DNA of 64,000 nt from Annulohypoxylon bovei var. microspora (Eukaryota > Ascomycota > Sordariomycetes > Xylariales > Hypoxylaceae), in assembly GCA_022836615.1 (NCBI GenBank), contig MU405215.1, forward strand, positions 434,001-498,000, read 5' to 3'. The first letter of the stretch is position 1. Each line of letters begins with the position of its first letter. Positions 35,901-47,312 of the stretch are shown one piece after another. The notes under the pieces are model-generated. The model saw only the letters and a program-made list of their open reading frames with translations. It made no database searches and was not told where the DNA came from. A program made the position numbers and the translations under genes.

Positions 35901-37841
35901 TCAGTGAAGGGGTAAGGGGTTGTACCACGGAGCTGTTCCGATGTTTCACAGATAGGAGGGCTTCCATCATGTCGATTGGCATCCAACGTCGACCAGCCTC
36001 GATCCATTGTATGATCTCGTTAATCTCCTGGATCTCCTTCACAGTGCGAATGTTGTTGAGCCGTCGAATCTCGGCGTCAATTTGGTCAGCTCGAGTCTTG
36101 TCAGCATCGGCGAGCACCTCTTCTATATCATCGATAAGGTCGACCTTTGCAAGGGAATTGAGACTCGTATTCAGCTTGAAGTAGTCGCCAGCACACTTAT
36201 ACCGCAGCGTCTCGAGAATCTTTCCTCGCCAATCTGAAATACCAGGGCGGCCATCATTCTTAAGAATTGGCATGTTGTCCATCCGAAAATTGATATACTT
36301 ATCAATGTCATCTGCGTTGTGGTCGGCTATCGGAATAGTGTTGGACCTGATTCCTTCCGTCTGCTCTAGTTCGGAGATCATCTGCGGTGGAGCAGTTAAA
36401 AAGACGCGGATTATCTTGTTGTCGGCTATAGAAGTCAACCTCTGGAGCAGTGGAAGAAGATCCTTGTTAATTCCATCGATGAATAGGAAGAAAGTCGTGT
36501 CTGAGTTCATACGCTCCTTGTTGTTGATGAATATCTGCTGCCAGAGGTCGACCGAGCCGTCGAAGTCGGGGTTCTTCTCAAGTATTTGGAAGACAGACTT
36601 AGTCATCGCTTCGTATGCAGTGGAAATCTGCCAGAGTAACGTCCGCGAAACTATTTCTAATATGCTACCGGCATCCTCATCATCGGATTTCTTCTTTTCG
36701 CCCTCCATGAAGAAGTAGGCGGTGACAGCCCGAGACGTAGGGCCTGCTCGGTTCATTTTCCTGAGATACCTTAGAGTATTGGCCATCATTGACGTCTTTC
36801 CCGAGCCATTTCTACCCCCCAACACCATGACCGGCTTCGCTGGGACGGTCGATTTCGACCATTGTACGAAGTCCTCGTGATCGACGATCCATTTGCCAGT
36901 CTCGGGAACTAACATGTTCTTGCGGGCGTCGAATGCTCTTTGCCAGTTCGGAATTGGCTCCCCATCGTTATCCAACATATTTGGAGGAAATCCTAGTGCC
37001 TTGGCAATGGTTGCACGCCACTTTTTGGCGTCCTGTTCTTTCTTCTGTTCCTTCTGGCTGTCGAGTATCAACTTAATATCGCCAGCACTGTCGCTCACCA
37101 GCTTGTATGTCTGCGCATTAACCAAGAGGGACTCCTTAGCATTAAGCCTATCCATCATGCCAAGTAGGTCATTGATGCCGTTGTCGTTCAGGAATAATTG
37201 TTTCGTGAAGGCGAGAAACTTGTTGTGTTTCCTACGCAACTTGATGGTGCGGTCACAAATCTCGACGAATAGTCTGAGGTTCTGAACAGCGACTCGTTTG
37301 AGTCTCACGTCCATCCGTCCTTCATAGGACTCAAGGCGCTCGAGGAACTCGGTACATTTCTCAAGAAGCTCTGCAAGATTCTCAAAGATGCCTTCGTATC
37401 CTTGCCATGCTTGTATGACGAATGTGAGTGCGTTGTAGCACATCCCCGCTGGGGCGAAGACCTATACCGACTTTTAGTAAGTTATGAATGGGAATGAATA
37501 TTCGACTCCACGAGTCCACTTACGGTTGAGGCGCCTTCGGCAACAATTCCGCCTACAGTGTTTATGCATTGCAACGTCTTGTTCACAACGCTCTTGAACG
37601 CGCCGAACTTCTCTGACTTCTTCTTGTCTGAAGCTTGTACGTTGTCGATATACCTGAGCACAGAGTTGATGTCAAGTGCTTGAACCTTTTTGGGGTCTCC
37701 GCCGGCTAATTCGATGACTCTATTTTGGACTTCTTTCCAAGTTGCCTCGATTTCTTTTTGTTCGGCTAGCTCCACAGCTTTTTCAGTGGTGGAGCCGGCA
37801 CTCAAGACGCTGCTTGACGTTTGTAACGTCGGCGGCGCCAT
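32937..37841 (-). CDS. Goodbye-NACHT STAND protein with C-terminal zinc finger (1592 aa)
   Basis: Three exons joined in phase 0: 37524-37841, 34981-37461, 32937-34916, with introns of 62 and 64 nt (both GTAAGT/GTAAGT-type donors, TATAG acceptors). Exon 1 plus the start of exon 2 form the Goodbye domain (about residues 30-150). The NACHT NTPase follows: Walker A GGRNGSGKTS near residue 320, Walker B LFIDGI near 430. The middle is helical; about 1060-1400 resembles TPR-like helical hairpins. Near 1490-1550 there is a C-x2-C ... C-x2-C ... Cys/His pattern (CDGC, CADC, then CKKEHTF), a ZZ-like zinc finger. Such STAND proteins are fungal NLR-like receptors thought to sense non-self or stress and trigger cell death. 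Exon 3 is much more GC3-rich than exon 2. Confidence 0.9.
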
Positions 37842-38864
37842 TTTGGCCTGTGCTGTCTTAGTTATGGTCTTGTCAATAAGCGTGTCTCATTCAACTACAA
37901 CTTCTTGACAATAAAATGATGGACACTACATCGATTCCACTTCGTTATTCTTAATTTGCTCTAGCTGATTCGAAACTCTTTAAAAGGGATTGGGCCTCAT
38001 ATATCTCTTCGGGTAGCTACATCATACCGGTGCAAGCCAGCTCAGCTCAGCCAGCCACCTCCACTTCGATTAATTCATTGGGACGTCACGACAATGATTG
38101 GAACAATTATAGCGCTTGCACACTGCCCCCGTCCCGTCTAACGAAGGATTCTACCCCGCTGGACCACATCTATGGGTCTAACTACGCGTCTAGCGGGCCG
38201 TAAGGCTCAGCTATCCAAAAGACCCTATTCTGGCGCAATGTACAACTCCTGAACCAATCCCTTCAAACAGATTGGGAGGAGGATCAAGTCGTTATTTCCT
38301 TTACCCCTCAGCTTCTTACCGGAGAAATAGCGTCTGTGGTTATGTACTTAGATCCTCCACAAGGATCGCAACCCGCAGATGTGGAAACGCTCGAAGTCTG
38401 GAAGGATAGTCGATGAAACACTACTATTATTTACCATCCTTGACCCGGATAACGGCAAGGGCTGAGCTAACGACAGGGCAAAGAGTACCCACACGAGTAC
38501 CTATTCTGGGGTTTCTGGTTCGAAGTCAACGTAACCACATACACTACATACGGATGCTGCATTTTTAGCACAACAGCTTTCAGGGAGTACTATTCACATC
38601 ACGCGAGTCATACAAGTGGTACTACAATACGTAATGGGGATCGAACAAAGCATTCACCGAGTTGCATTGCAGCTGACATACGTTTATCTAGTATACCCAG
38701 GGATTGAAACATTTTACTGTTCATGTGTTCTAAATCGGGTGTCTAAAGAATGAAGACATACAATTATCGCCTACGTCGTTGGCAAAATGTCCGACCACTT
38801 GATCTGATATGTCGTGTAACCCTCATACACTCAATAGAGATCGATATATTTCCTCAGGACCAAT
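37842..38864. other. Intergenic with a possible protein-coding relic
   Basis: The first few hundred bases should be the STAND-gene promoter. At 38206-38416 (plus) a 70-codon frame without ATG reads like protein (TLFWRNVQLLNQSLQTDWEE, then a YLDPPQGSQP stretch) and ends at TGA. I cannot name it; it may be an exon of a dead gene or a chance frame. The rest shows nothing. A terminal-inverted-repeat element begins at 38865. Confidence 0.35.
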
Positions 38865-39637
38865 CACCCCGGTCCAGGTGAAGAAAACCCGCCAAACCGC
38901 CAATTCCTCTTTTCGCATGATCGCATACCCACTTATAAGCAGGGGTGCGCTGTAAATTACAGGGCTTATAGCGCTGTAGCCCACTCCCTAAAAGGAAATA
39001 ATAACACGTGACCACCTTTCTTATGACTTGGTTCAAGCTTGATATCTCACAAAGATCCGCAATTTCAGCTTTCAACACCTAAATTTTAATATACCAAGTT
39101 GAATCAATCGAAAGCCTTCAATTCAGGGTATTAATAGATATAGATATTACTTATATTGACTTAATATTCGGTGCGCTGTTGTAGCTTAAAATGGTTGCTT
39201 GGGCGCGCATCTTAGAAAGTGGATAGCCTTCTTCGTACGATATCTCAAAACATAGGTATCGGAAACGTATGCAACCTATATCAATAGATTCAGCTAATTG
39301 AGAGCTATACATATGTATAGCTTTATGAGTTTAGTCAGTTACGTACGACGAGTTATTAAGGTATAAAGCCGATCGAGCCTGTGGTCGCATACTTAATAAG
39401 GAATTGAGGGCTTAGATCTAATTGGTTGGTGGTCATGGCGAGTGTTTCGCAATTTGATTGGCTCATCTTTTATAGAAGGGTGTGTGCTATCATTCGCTGT
39501 AAATTACGGCAGTTATAGTGGGCTACAGCGCTATAAGCCCTGTAATTTACAGCGCACCCCTGCTTATAAGTGGGTATGCGATCATGCGAAAAGAGGAATT
39601 GGCGGTTTGGCGGGTTTTCTTCACCTGGACCGGGGTG
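38865..39637. mobile_element. Non-autonomous TIR element with perfect 121-bp arms (773 bp)
   Basis: Positions 38865-38985 and 39517-39637 are exact reverse complements over 121 bases, separated by 531 bp. The outer tips read CACCCCGGTCCAGGTGAAGA inward from the left. The pentamer CCAAT sits immediately outside both ends (38860-38864 and 39638-39642), a plausible 5-bp target duplication. The arms contain smaller palindromes (CTGTAAATTACAG, TATAGCGCT). Just inside the right arm, 39496-39508 is an inverted copy of part of the arm. There is no transposase gene. The superfamily is unclear: the CAC start and 5-bp duplication recall Transib, but the ends do not match a consensus I know. Lack of any mismatch suggests a recent insertion. 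Confidence 0.85.
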
Positions 39638-40039
39638 CCAATAGGCTCGCTCGTCCACGTTGCAAGCGACCCGATCAGGACAGCCAGTTCAGCGACCTAA
39701 TAGGGCTTCAGCTGGTGAATGCTTGTTCATCAACCAGCCAACTTGGCCAACCTTCCCCCTTTTCATCCCTGACCTAAATTGCAGGCATTTTTAAAAACAG
39801 TTCATACTAGGTAAGCAGGTACTTATCCCTTACGGGATTGTCCACTTATTTACGCATCTTAATGACCAAAGGGCGCGTTGGAGCTATTGTTTTATGGCTA
39901 TGGACCTTCGAGAATAGACGCTGCGGGAGCAAACATCCCAACAGCCACCAACAGCCAACAACAGCCACCCCCTCATAACTAATACTGACGAATCGTGATC
40001 GGGAGCGATTACCACACCACCACCCTCACCTCAACTCCT
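39638..40039. other. Intergenic 3' of the LPMO gene
   Basis: 402 bp between the TIR element and the stop codon of the AA9 gene. Nothing is recognised except a direct run of CAACAGCCAC units near 39940-39970. Confidence 0.4.
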
Positions 40040-40923
40040 CTAGCATTGAATGACGGGAACATTACCAGGAGCACTGTAAGCCTTGCCGCCGTTGTCGGGC
40101 TGGCCAGTCAAGCCGTAGATGTTGACGACGATGCTAGCGTCGTTCTTCTGGTAGGCGCCCGGGAAGCTGACGGTCGAGCTGGGGGAGAAGCTGCCGCTGC
40201 CGCCGACGTTGATCTGGGCGCACGACATGTAGAACTGGGCGCCGTTGGCCATCTTGGCGGAGTGCAGGGCCAGGATCTCGACGCGCAGGAGGTACTCGCC
40301 GGGCGCGATGCACTGGGGCAGCTCGAAGTTGACCCAGCCCTGGTTCGAGATCATGTGGTCGACGCCCCACTGCTTGCTCGACGGGTCGAAGGTGTCCTCC
40401 CAGATCTTGAACCAGCCGAGCCCGGTCTTGCTGGCCGTCGCCGCGCTGTCCACCTTCGCCAGCCAGGCCGTGATCGGGCCCTTGTGCGACTTGGCGATCG
40501 GGTTGTCCGGGTCGTTGGGGATCTGCGCGCCGCCGATGATGTGCCCGAAGTACGCCCCTAGCTTGTCGCCCGGCGCCACGCTGATCACCTTGTCGGAGGT
40601 GTAGCCTTGCTTCTGGCAGATGATGTCTGGAGTTTATGAGTTAGTGTTTTCCTCCAGATTTTCGACTTGTCGTTGATTCTCAGGTCACAGCTCGGAGATC
40701 CGTACCTTGCGAAGTCACATCGTAAACGGGGTTGTTATCATTAGGCGCACGTAAACCGACAAGCGAGCCTTGTTTTTGGTCGTTGACTGAGACTTCCTAG
40801 ATACGTCACGATTCGTAAGCTATAGTTTTCCTTAAGTCATGTCCTAAGGAGGGTTACCTGGAAGATGCAGTGAGCCTCAGCTGACAAGGCGAATGCCGCC
40901 GCTGCGATCAAAGAGAACTTCAT
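40040..40923 (-). CDS. AA9 lytic polysaccharide monooxygenase (247 aa)
   Basis: Three exons, 40858-40923, 40706-40796 and 40040-40626, with introns of 61 and 79 nt. The signal peptide (residues 1-17) ends exactly before His18, which becomes the N-terminal copper-binding His of the histidine brace. The second brace His is in SHKGPITAWLAKV, and the axial Tyr with its nearby Gln is in QFYMSCAQINV, so the copper site is complete. Cys pairs typical of AA9 are present. The enzyme oxidatively cuts cellulose or related beta-glucans outside the cell. No CBM1 module follows; the protein stops at the catalytic domain. Exon 3 has extreme GC3 usage while exons 1-2 and the flanks do not. Confidence 0.93.
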
Positions 40924-42162
40924 CTTGTCTGTAATAGCCGCGGAACGTATACGATATGATCTGTTAGTGACCTAGTTTGGTGTCGTGCATTCAAGCTCAA
41001 CCTTCAAGGTTCCATCGCACGTATATATACATGATGGAGCACTGTTCATACACCTATATATGCTACTGCACATCATGATATGCCGAACAAAATATAGTAG
41101 GGGCAAGCCATGCCGATATCAGTAGCCTTCACAACTCTATACCTGTAACACAGCAGGGCCCCTACGCCTTCACCAAGCCAGCAAGCCGCAATTAAGAATT
41201 CTCCGAGAAAGATTAGACCAAGGTCTAAGTCTCTTCAGATATTAGACGAGCCATCTGTGTGGCTTAATGCGCCCGGTGGGTTCTGGGGTAATATAGCCGG
41301 TAAAGGCAGAATTCATATCCGGATTACAGGCGATTGGCTACAGGTCTGTTTGTGTTTAAATGCGAAGGTTCCGAAGAATTAATGCTAGAAAAAGCGGGAA
41401 CCGATTGGAAAATAGATGCCTAGGTATGAGGAAACTTCATCTATATCTGCACAGGAAATCCGGGGCGCATGAAGAGAGTACGGGACGATAGCCCTACATT
41501 CCGAGCGCCAAGCGAGTTCGCCAGGCCATATGACAGAACGAAGATGAGATATGACGATATTGTGCATCTACGAGCATATGGCATTGGCGCGGAAGGGGCG
41601 CAATATATGTAGGTGAGTTAAGTGGTCATGCCACGACTGGGCATCATAGTAGGTCCCCTTCATACACACCTGCTGTGGAAAGGGCCGATTATATTTGAAT
41701 CACAGTTATTGAGGCTCCCCTGACTTGATATAACCGTGCTAGGACCAAGGTCAAATCGAGTTGTCCTAAGCCGACTTCCGAGTCCCTGACTAAACTAATA
41801 CTAATCAACTCTACGCCTGAAATGATATTGGCCACTCTCTATGGGAACAGTTGTGGGATAAGACCAGGAAACACGAGTAAGGCTACATTCAAATATAAGA
41901 AACATCAAGAGATTATTCTAGGTTTTACTTGACCATCCCCACTCATGGCATTGCGTCTAAATCAGCCTTTGTCAGTAATGTCGAGTTCATTATGACCAAA
42001 GCCCGAATTAGTCTCATTCAAGTCTAGGTGGGAAAGACAAAATGTAACTTTTGCTTCGATTAGTATCGTTAGACTTGAAAGGAGATTAGCCACGGCTTGT
42101 TAAGTTTGTTTTCGAGTACCTATGATTTCAACTTGTTAACGTTAAAGGTCAGGAGTGTGTTC
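40924..42162. other. Gene-free region upstream of the LPMO gene
   Basis: 1.2 kb of AT-rich sequence. The LPMO promoter must lie in its first part (TATATATA-like run near 41023-41035). No CDS is supported. Confidence 0.45.
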
Positions 42163-42720
42163 TCACGTATGATTACGTGAAATAATCGCTTGTACATCAA
42201 TTATATAATACCGCCAATACCGCTTGATGATATCCGCTGCCTTACCAACCACGGCATACATGAAAGATGGGATGTCGCCGTGCGGTATCAGCGGGAAAAC
42301 ACTAGCGTTGACGACACGCAGATTCTCCGTCCCGTACACGACTGGCCCCGTATCCACGACTCCTCTCATCTCTCTGACAGCATAGCCGCCGAGCCACAAT
42401 TATGATACACAGCGACTGCTGCGTCGAGAACATACTTCCTAGTCCCTATCTAGGTCTCCTGCGTGAAAAGTATCCGGGTAGTTGCGCTTCCCCGTGGGCT
42501 TGAAGAATGAGAAGTAACGCGAATCGATGTCGGGTACAGCGTCGATGCCCGCGGAGAGGATATGGGTCGAGCCTTGGGAGAAAGGGTGAGACTGCACGTA
42601 GGCCCGCCTAGCACAGTTCTCGGGTAGTGGCTATAAGCCTGCGAAGCTCTCACCATGCTTGTGTAGGTTTTCTTGCGCTAGGAACATGAACTGGCTAGTC
42701 GAACTACCACCCGGTTTCTT
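42163..42720 (-). pseudogene. GMC oxidoreductase relic (C-terminal part only)
   Basis: Translated pieces on the minus strand match the C-terminal substrate-binding/FAD region of GMC oxidoreductases. SHPFSQGSTHILSAGIDAVP and DIDSRYFS are found near 42515-42600, then a stop (TAG) after HAGDLDRD near 42443. YHNCGSAAM follows near 42385, with the conserved active-site His, and then a frameshift near 42370. The reading resumes as VVYGTENLRVVNASVFPLIP and ends in KAADIIK near 42215. No N-terminal FAD (GxGxxG) domain remains. Intact relatives are aryl-alcohol, glucose or choline-type dehydrogenases. The stop plus frameshift and missing front half show the gene is dead. Confidence 0.85.
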
Positions 42721-43045
42721 GAGAATAGGGGAGACTGTGTCATAATACTAGCTCTGACGAGGGCGACAAGATTTACCAGTTCCTCCAAAAAAAAATCATA
42801 TTTTGGCTCGAGGCTTCAGCTCTCATTCAACAGATGGATATCGCTGTCCTAGCAATAATAAGGCTGGATATCTTGCTAAAAGTTAGTCTCTGTCTTTGCA
42901 CTGTAATTACCCGAGAATGAAACTGATCAGCACAGGAACAATCATCCGATCACGAATTACTGGCTCTTATCCAGGACCGCCAACTGCCTGACGCGAAAGA
43001 ACTTCCAAAACCAGGAGTGGGGATGGATAAAGTTGAAGCCAAAAA

Positions 43046-43905
43046 TGGAACTTGGTTGGAGTCCTTTTTTATAAACACTTGAAGGGAATGGATACCTCGG
43101 TATCAGGACAGTTGTATTCTCTCATGACTCAAAGCTTCTTTCTAACTTCAATTTTACCTACATGGCAAAACAATTCAAATTTGGAACACAACGACTGGAT
43201 CCCTTCTACAAACATTCAACGGCCATACGAATATGGTTAAATCTCTTATATTCTATCACGACTCCAAGTTTTTAGTCGCGGGCTCATCCGACGGGACTAT
43301 CGAAATTTGGAATATGGAGACAGGGGACCTTCAGCAAATTTCTCTCCACGCTATCGTATTCTCTCCAAACTCGAAACTTTTGGCATTGCTGTTAGGCGAT
43401 AGGAAGGTTATCGAAATCTGGAGTGTGAGCAAGAACTCTCGTCAGCAAACATTTAACTGCATAAATGACGTCGCATCGATTGCATTCTCCCACGACACAA
43501 AGCGTCTGGCCGCAGCACTCGATAATGGTATCCAGATTTGGGATGTAGTGACGGGGTCCCTTCAACAAACAGTCAATATTGACCGTGTGATAAATACGAT
43601 TTCGTTCGACAGTACTGGCTTGTGCCCGAATACCAAAATCCGCCGTATTAAGCTACCTATGACGGGACGATAGATCAATCCCGAACTTCGGATCCGAACC
43701 GAAATCAAACAACAAAGTACTATGACTTAAACGACGAGGAATCCTGGATTACGTGGAACGGACATAGGGTACTGTGAATTTCGCCGGATTACCGTCCGCA
43801 GTGCTGGCTTATCAATCCAGTAGCAACTATTGCCTCGCCACCACCAATCATAGCAATCATTCTTGGATGTCAGTCGAGAAGGGTCGTAATGATCGGGCTC
43901 TCTAA
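43046..43905 (+). pseudogene. WD40-repeat STAND (NWD-type) gene relic, C-terminal repeats
   Basis: The piece reads like the repeat end of a fungal NACHT-WD40 protein. It shows TLEG near 43070, VVFSHDSKLL near 43111, then after a one-base frame change IQIWNTTTGSLLQTFNGH, and repeats with IEIWNMETG, IEIWSVSK and IQIWDVVTG up to about 43620. A typical closing segment (EESWITWNGHRVL) follows at about 43739-43780 and runs on to about 43905. Lesions: a TAA at the position of the usual Gln in LQTLEG, the frameshift near 43150, a stop at 43671 and a TGA where these proteins have Trp. No NACHT domain is found upstream. CAA-to-TAA is the kind of change repeat-induced point mutation makes. Confidence 0.85.
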
Positions 43906-44010
43906 TTCAGGACCGTTCCTGTATGACGAACTTACCTAACTGTAAGAATTATGTGAACCAGGTCTGGACAATCAACGCGATTGGGCGTGGCGCGGCAGGG
44001 CGGTAGAAGA

Positions 44011-44193
44011 GCGTTACTGAAAGTGGACCATGTGCGAACTAGTGTCATTAATACTGCGAAGCACTGTATAGGTATTTTTCTATCCCCTCGTTACCTAATC
44101 AGCACCTAAATAGGTAGCCAGAGGACCGGGCCGACTTTTGTATACGAATAATGTTAAACACTGTCACTCGCACATGGTCCACTTCCAGTGACG
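44011..44193. repeat. Imperfect 25-bp inverted repeat
   Basis: 44011-44035 and the reverse complement of 44169-44193 share 23 of 25 bases around the core AAGTGGACCATGTGCGA. Both differences are transitions (T/C and A/G). The arms are 133 bp apart and no target duplication is apparent. It may be a degraded foldback element or a duplicated scrap of older sequence. Confidence 0.6.
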
Positions 44194-45444
44194 CCCTTTG
44201 CGCGGGTCATTGTGCCACCGTTCAACAGCCCCTGAATGACTAAGAACGTTTTTGTACCCAAGTGATAGAGGCAAAAAGGTCAACGAGATCTCGGATTTAA
44301 TGGGGCATATCTTTAATAGGTATAGCTTGCGATTCCCGACTTTGGCATTGGTACATAGGTACATATTGAGATGCCTTATTTAGTAACTCTTCGCTTTGCG
44401 ATCCTTGCCAACCCGTTTTCCCGTAAGCTCTAATGCACGTAGAACTGCTATGGTCTCATACTAGTTTGTCTCAGGGTTGAGCTATGCTGCTACGAAGCCT
44501 GTTTTTTAAGAGTCGGGTCGAATTGAGGCTGGTGACAGTGGGGTCTTATTGGCTTTCTTACTCTAAGTGTGATTTTAATCGAATCCTTCGAGATTAATAA
44601 TCCTCTCAGCTGGGTTAAAATATTTCAACACGTGGCAGTCATAATGAATATAAAATTTACGACGAGAAATCCTTAAGACACGCAGGAGACGCTAAGAAGA
44701 ACGAAAAGCTCTGAAGAGGTTAGAATAGAATTGGTAGCAAGGTATTCTAACACACGTAATAGGCTGGTGTCAAGCTGACCGACAACCGAGAATCTTCTGC
44801 AGCTAATATGTAAGTCTCGTGCCGTCGATCGTCTGTGCTGAGCCACTCTCCCACACTAGCATTTCGGCTTTTGGGTGAGCCGTGTTCCACTGCAGCGTTC
44901 CTTATTGATTCGATGGAACCCTGCCGTTGAAGTGTTCTCGAAGCTAGACCAATAGTAGATAAAACTAAACAATGCCTAGACCCTACGACCAGACTTATGG
45001 CACCGAATTTACCCTGATGGGGCAAGTCAAGCCAAAAAAAACTTGACAGGGAAAGTTGGGCGTAGATCAGCCGCGAAGCATCCAATTTGGCGACAAAGTA
45101 GCGAAGTAATAAGATGTCGCCGAATCAACCCTCTCTGATTCCTGGGAACCCGGACCCGGCGGGGATACCGTCGTCTATCCGAGAAATTTACCTGTCAGGG
45201 ATGAAGCAAGGGATCGATCACTTGCTGATTGATCTGATTCAATAGCTCTAGACTGTAGGTACGTATTTTCTTCACTGGGACCGCTTCCTTGAACCAGGGT
45301 AAGATGCATTAGATATCATACCATTGGACAGCCGGAAACTACATATCCCTCACTCCACCCACGAACTTTAGGTAGGATTCCATTCCGTTGTTTCTTAAAT
45401 CTGTTTCTATACACAGACTCCGGCGGCAGTGGTAGAAACTTACG
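44194..45444. other. Gene-free region upstream of the P450 gene
   Basis: 1.25 kb without a supported gene; the 112-codon frame at 44747-45085 (minus) begins without ATG and has no motif. The last few hundred bases should be the P450 promoter. Confidence 0.45.
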
Positions 45445-47312
45445 ATGGAGGTCATCGCAAAAGTAATCGAGGAACGAGGACCCGTCCTGGCGTCAGTCGC
45501 TGTGATCCTCGTTACCGCATTCATCGCGACTCTACTGGTCGGAGGCAGCGACAACTCAAAAATACCGCTTGTAGGCGAGGAGGTTGGAAACGCCGAGAAG
45601 CGTAGGAAGGCATTCATCACCAACGGCTATGACTTTTACAAGAATGGATACGACCTATTTAGGTCCAAGGCGTTCAGGTTAACCGGGCTTGATGGTATGA
45701 ATACACCGCTTATTAACGGACAACCCCCGTTTGGACGGAGGGATGATGCTAATATTGCTGAATAGGCGACCGTATCGTCTTGCCGCGGAATCTGTTGGAG
45801 GAAGTGAGACAGCTTCCGGATGATATTATCGACATCAACAAGGCCTTCGATATTGTATGATTTGGCACAGTTCTTTATGATGATTCTAGATGGACGTACT
45901 AATGCAAAACCTAGATGAACGAACAAAAGCACCTTGGCATGGGTGACACGCGGCTAACTGAATTTCTCATCCACGTTATCCGTGGTGATCTGACTCGAAG
46001 CTTGGGTAAGATACCTACTTTTTCTTATTTTATCTATATTGCCTCGCTTTGAACATGTAATTAATACGACCTAAAGTACGCATCAACCCGCGCCTCTCGG
46101 ATGAGACTGCGCGTACGATCCGTGAGAACCTGCCAGAGTCCACCGACGCGTGGACGCCTGTGGTAGCGTACCAGACGATGTTGACCGTGGTGGCTACTAT
46201 CTCGGGCGCCATTTTCATCGGACCGGAGCTGTGCCGGTCTGAGGACTACCTAAAGGCTAGCATCGGATACACCCTGGATTTCATCAACGCCGTGACCAAG
46301 CTGAAGCAGTGGAGCCGGCGGTGGCGTTGGTTCGGCCGATACTTTACCCCCGAGGTCGACAAGCTGTTCTCCGAGCGCAAGAAGGCCCACGCTTTCCTTC
46401 GGCCCGTCATCGAGGAGCGGCGCGCGGCCATGGCTGCCGGCCAAGAGCTGCCCGATGATGCTTTGCAGTGGATGTTGAACAAGGTCGACGAGTTCGGTCT
46501 ATCTGACGACAATCTCGCCGAGACGCAGTTGAACATGAGTATGGCTGCTATCCACACAACGACGTTAACGGTTACCATGATGTAAGTCCACTTTCCCCAC
46601 TAGGACTTTTAGAGTGATACCTGTATTAACGCTATTGCAATAGCCTTTACGACCTTGTAGTCAGACCCGACGTAATTGAAGAAGTACGGAAGGAAGTCAG
46701 GTCGGTACTCGCGGCGAACAACGGCGTCATGACCAGCCACGCGCTTTTCGAGATGAAGCTCCTAGACAGCGTCATGAAGGAGTCGCAACGTGTGAACCCC
46801 GGAAGCATGATCCGATTCCAGCGCTACGTCGCCAAGCCCGTGACCCTGAGCGACGGCACCCACCTGCCCGCGGGCTACATGATCGAGACCCCGCACGCCC
46901 TAACCGTGCAAGACCCCGAAGTGTACCGGAACCCAGAGGTAAGAGATTCAGCACCTCCTCTCAAGAACCTCGCACCCCCAATACTAACGCTAGACAGGAA
47001 TTCGACCCGCACCGATTCCTCAACCTGCGCAACGGCACGGCGGAGGACCTGCTGAGGTACAAGAACAGGGAGCAGCACCAGTTCGTGACGGTGACCAAGG
47101 ACTTCATGCACTTCGGGTACGGGCGGCACTCGTGCCCGGGCCGGTTCTTCGCCGCCAACGAGATCAAGCTGATCCTCGCGCGCCTCCTGGTCGACTTCGA
47201 CATGAAGATGCCCGACGGCCTGACCGAGCGCTACGCCAACCTGAAGATGGGCACCGACGCCTACCCCGACCCGACGAAGGAGATCTTGTTCAAGAGGGTT
47301 AAGACTACGTAA
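45445..47312 (+). CDS. Cytochrome P450 monooxygenase (514 aa, six exons)
   Basis: Exons 45445-45694, 45766-45854, 45915-46005, 46077-46581, 46644-46938, 46998-47312; every junction is GT-AG and in phase, and several introns have CTAAC/CTAAT branch sites. An N-terminal membrane anchor lies at about residues 15-33. Conserved marks: an I-helix segment AAIHTTTLTVT, the K-helix E-x-x-R in KESQR, and the heme loop FGYGRHSCPGRFF with the ligand Cys456. LPDDIIDINKAF and FIGPELCRSEDYL resemble fungal P450s of the ent-kaurene-oxidase-like group used in secondary metabolism. The substrate is unknown. It converges on an MFS transporter 280 bp away, a common pairing in biosynthetic or detoxification loci. 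Exons 4-6 are GC3-rich; exons 1-3 are not. Confidence 0.93.

Noticed and set aside
39995..40561. 188-codon plus-strand frame antisense to the LPMO
   Set aside because: It mirrors the GC-rich LPMO exon 3; the LPMO frame has the full set of copper ligands and splice sites.
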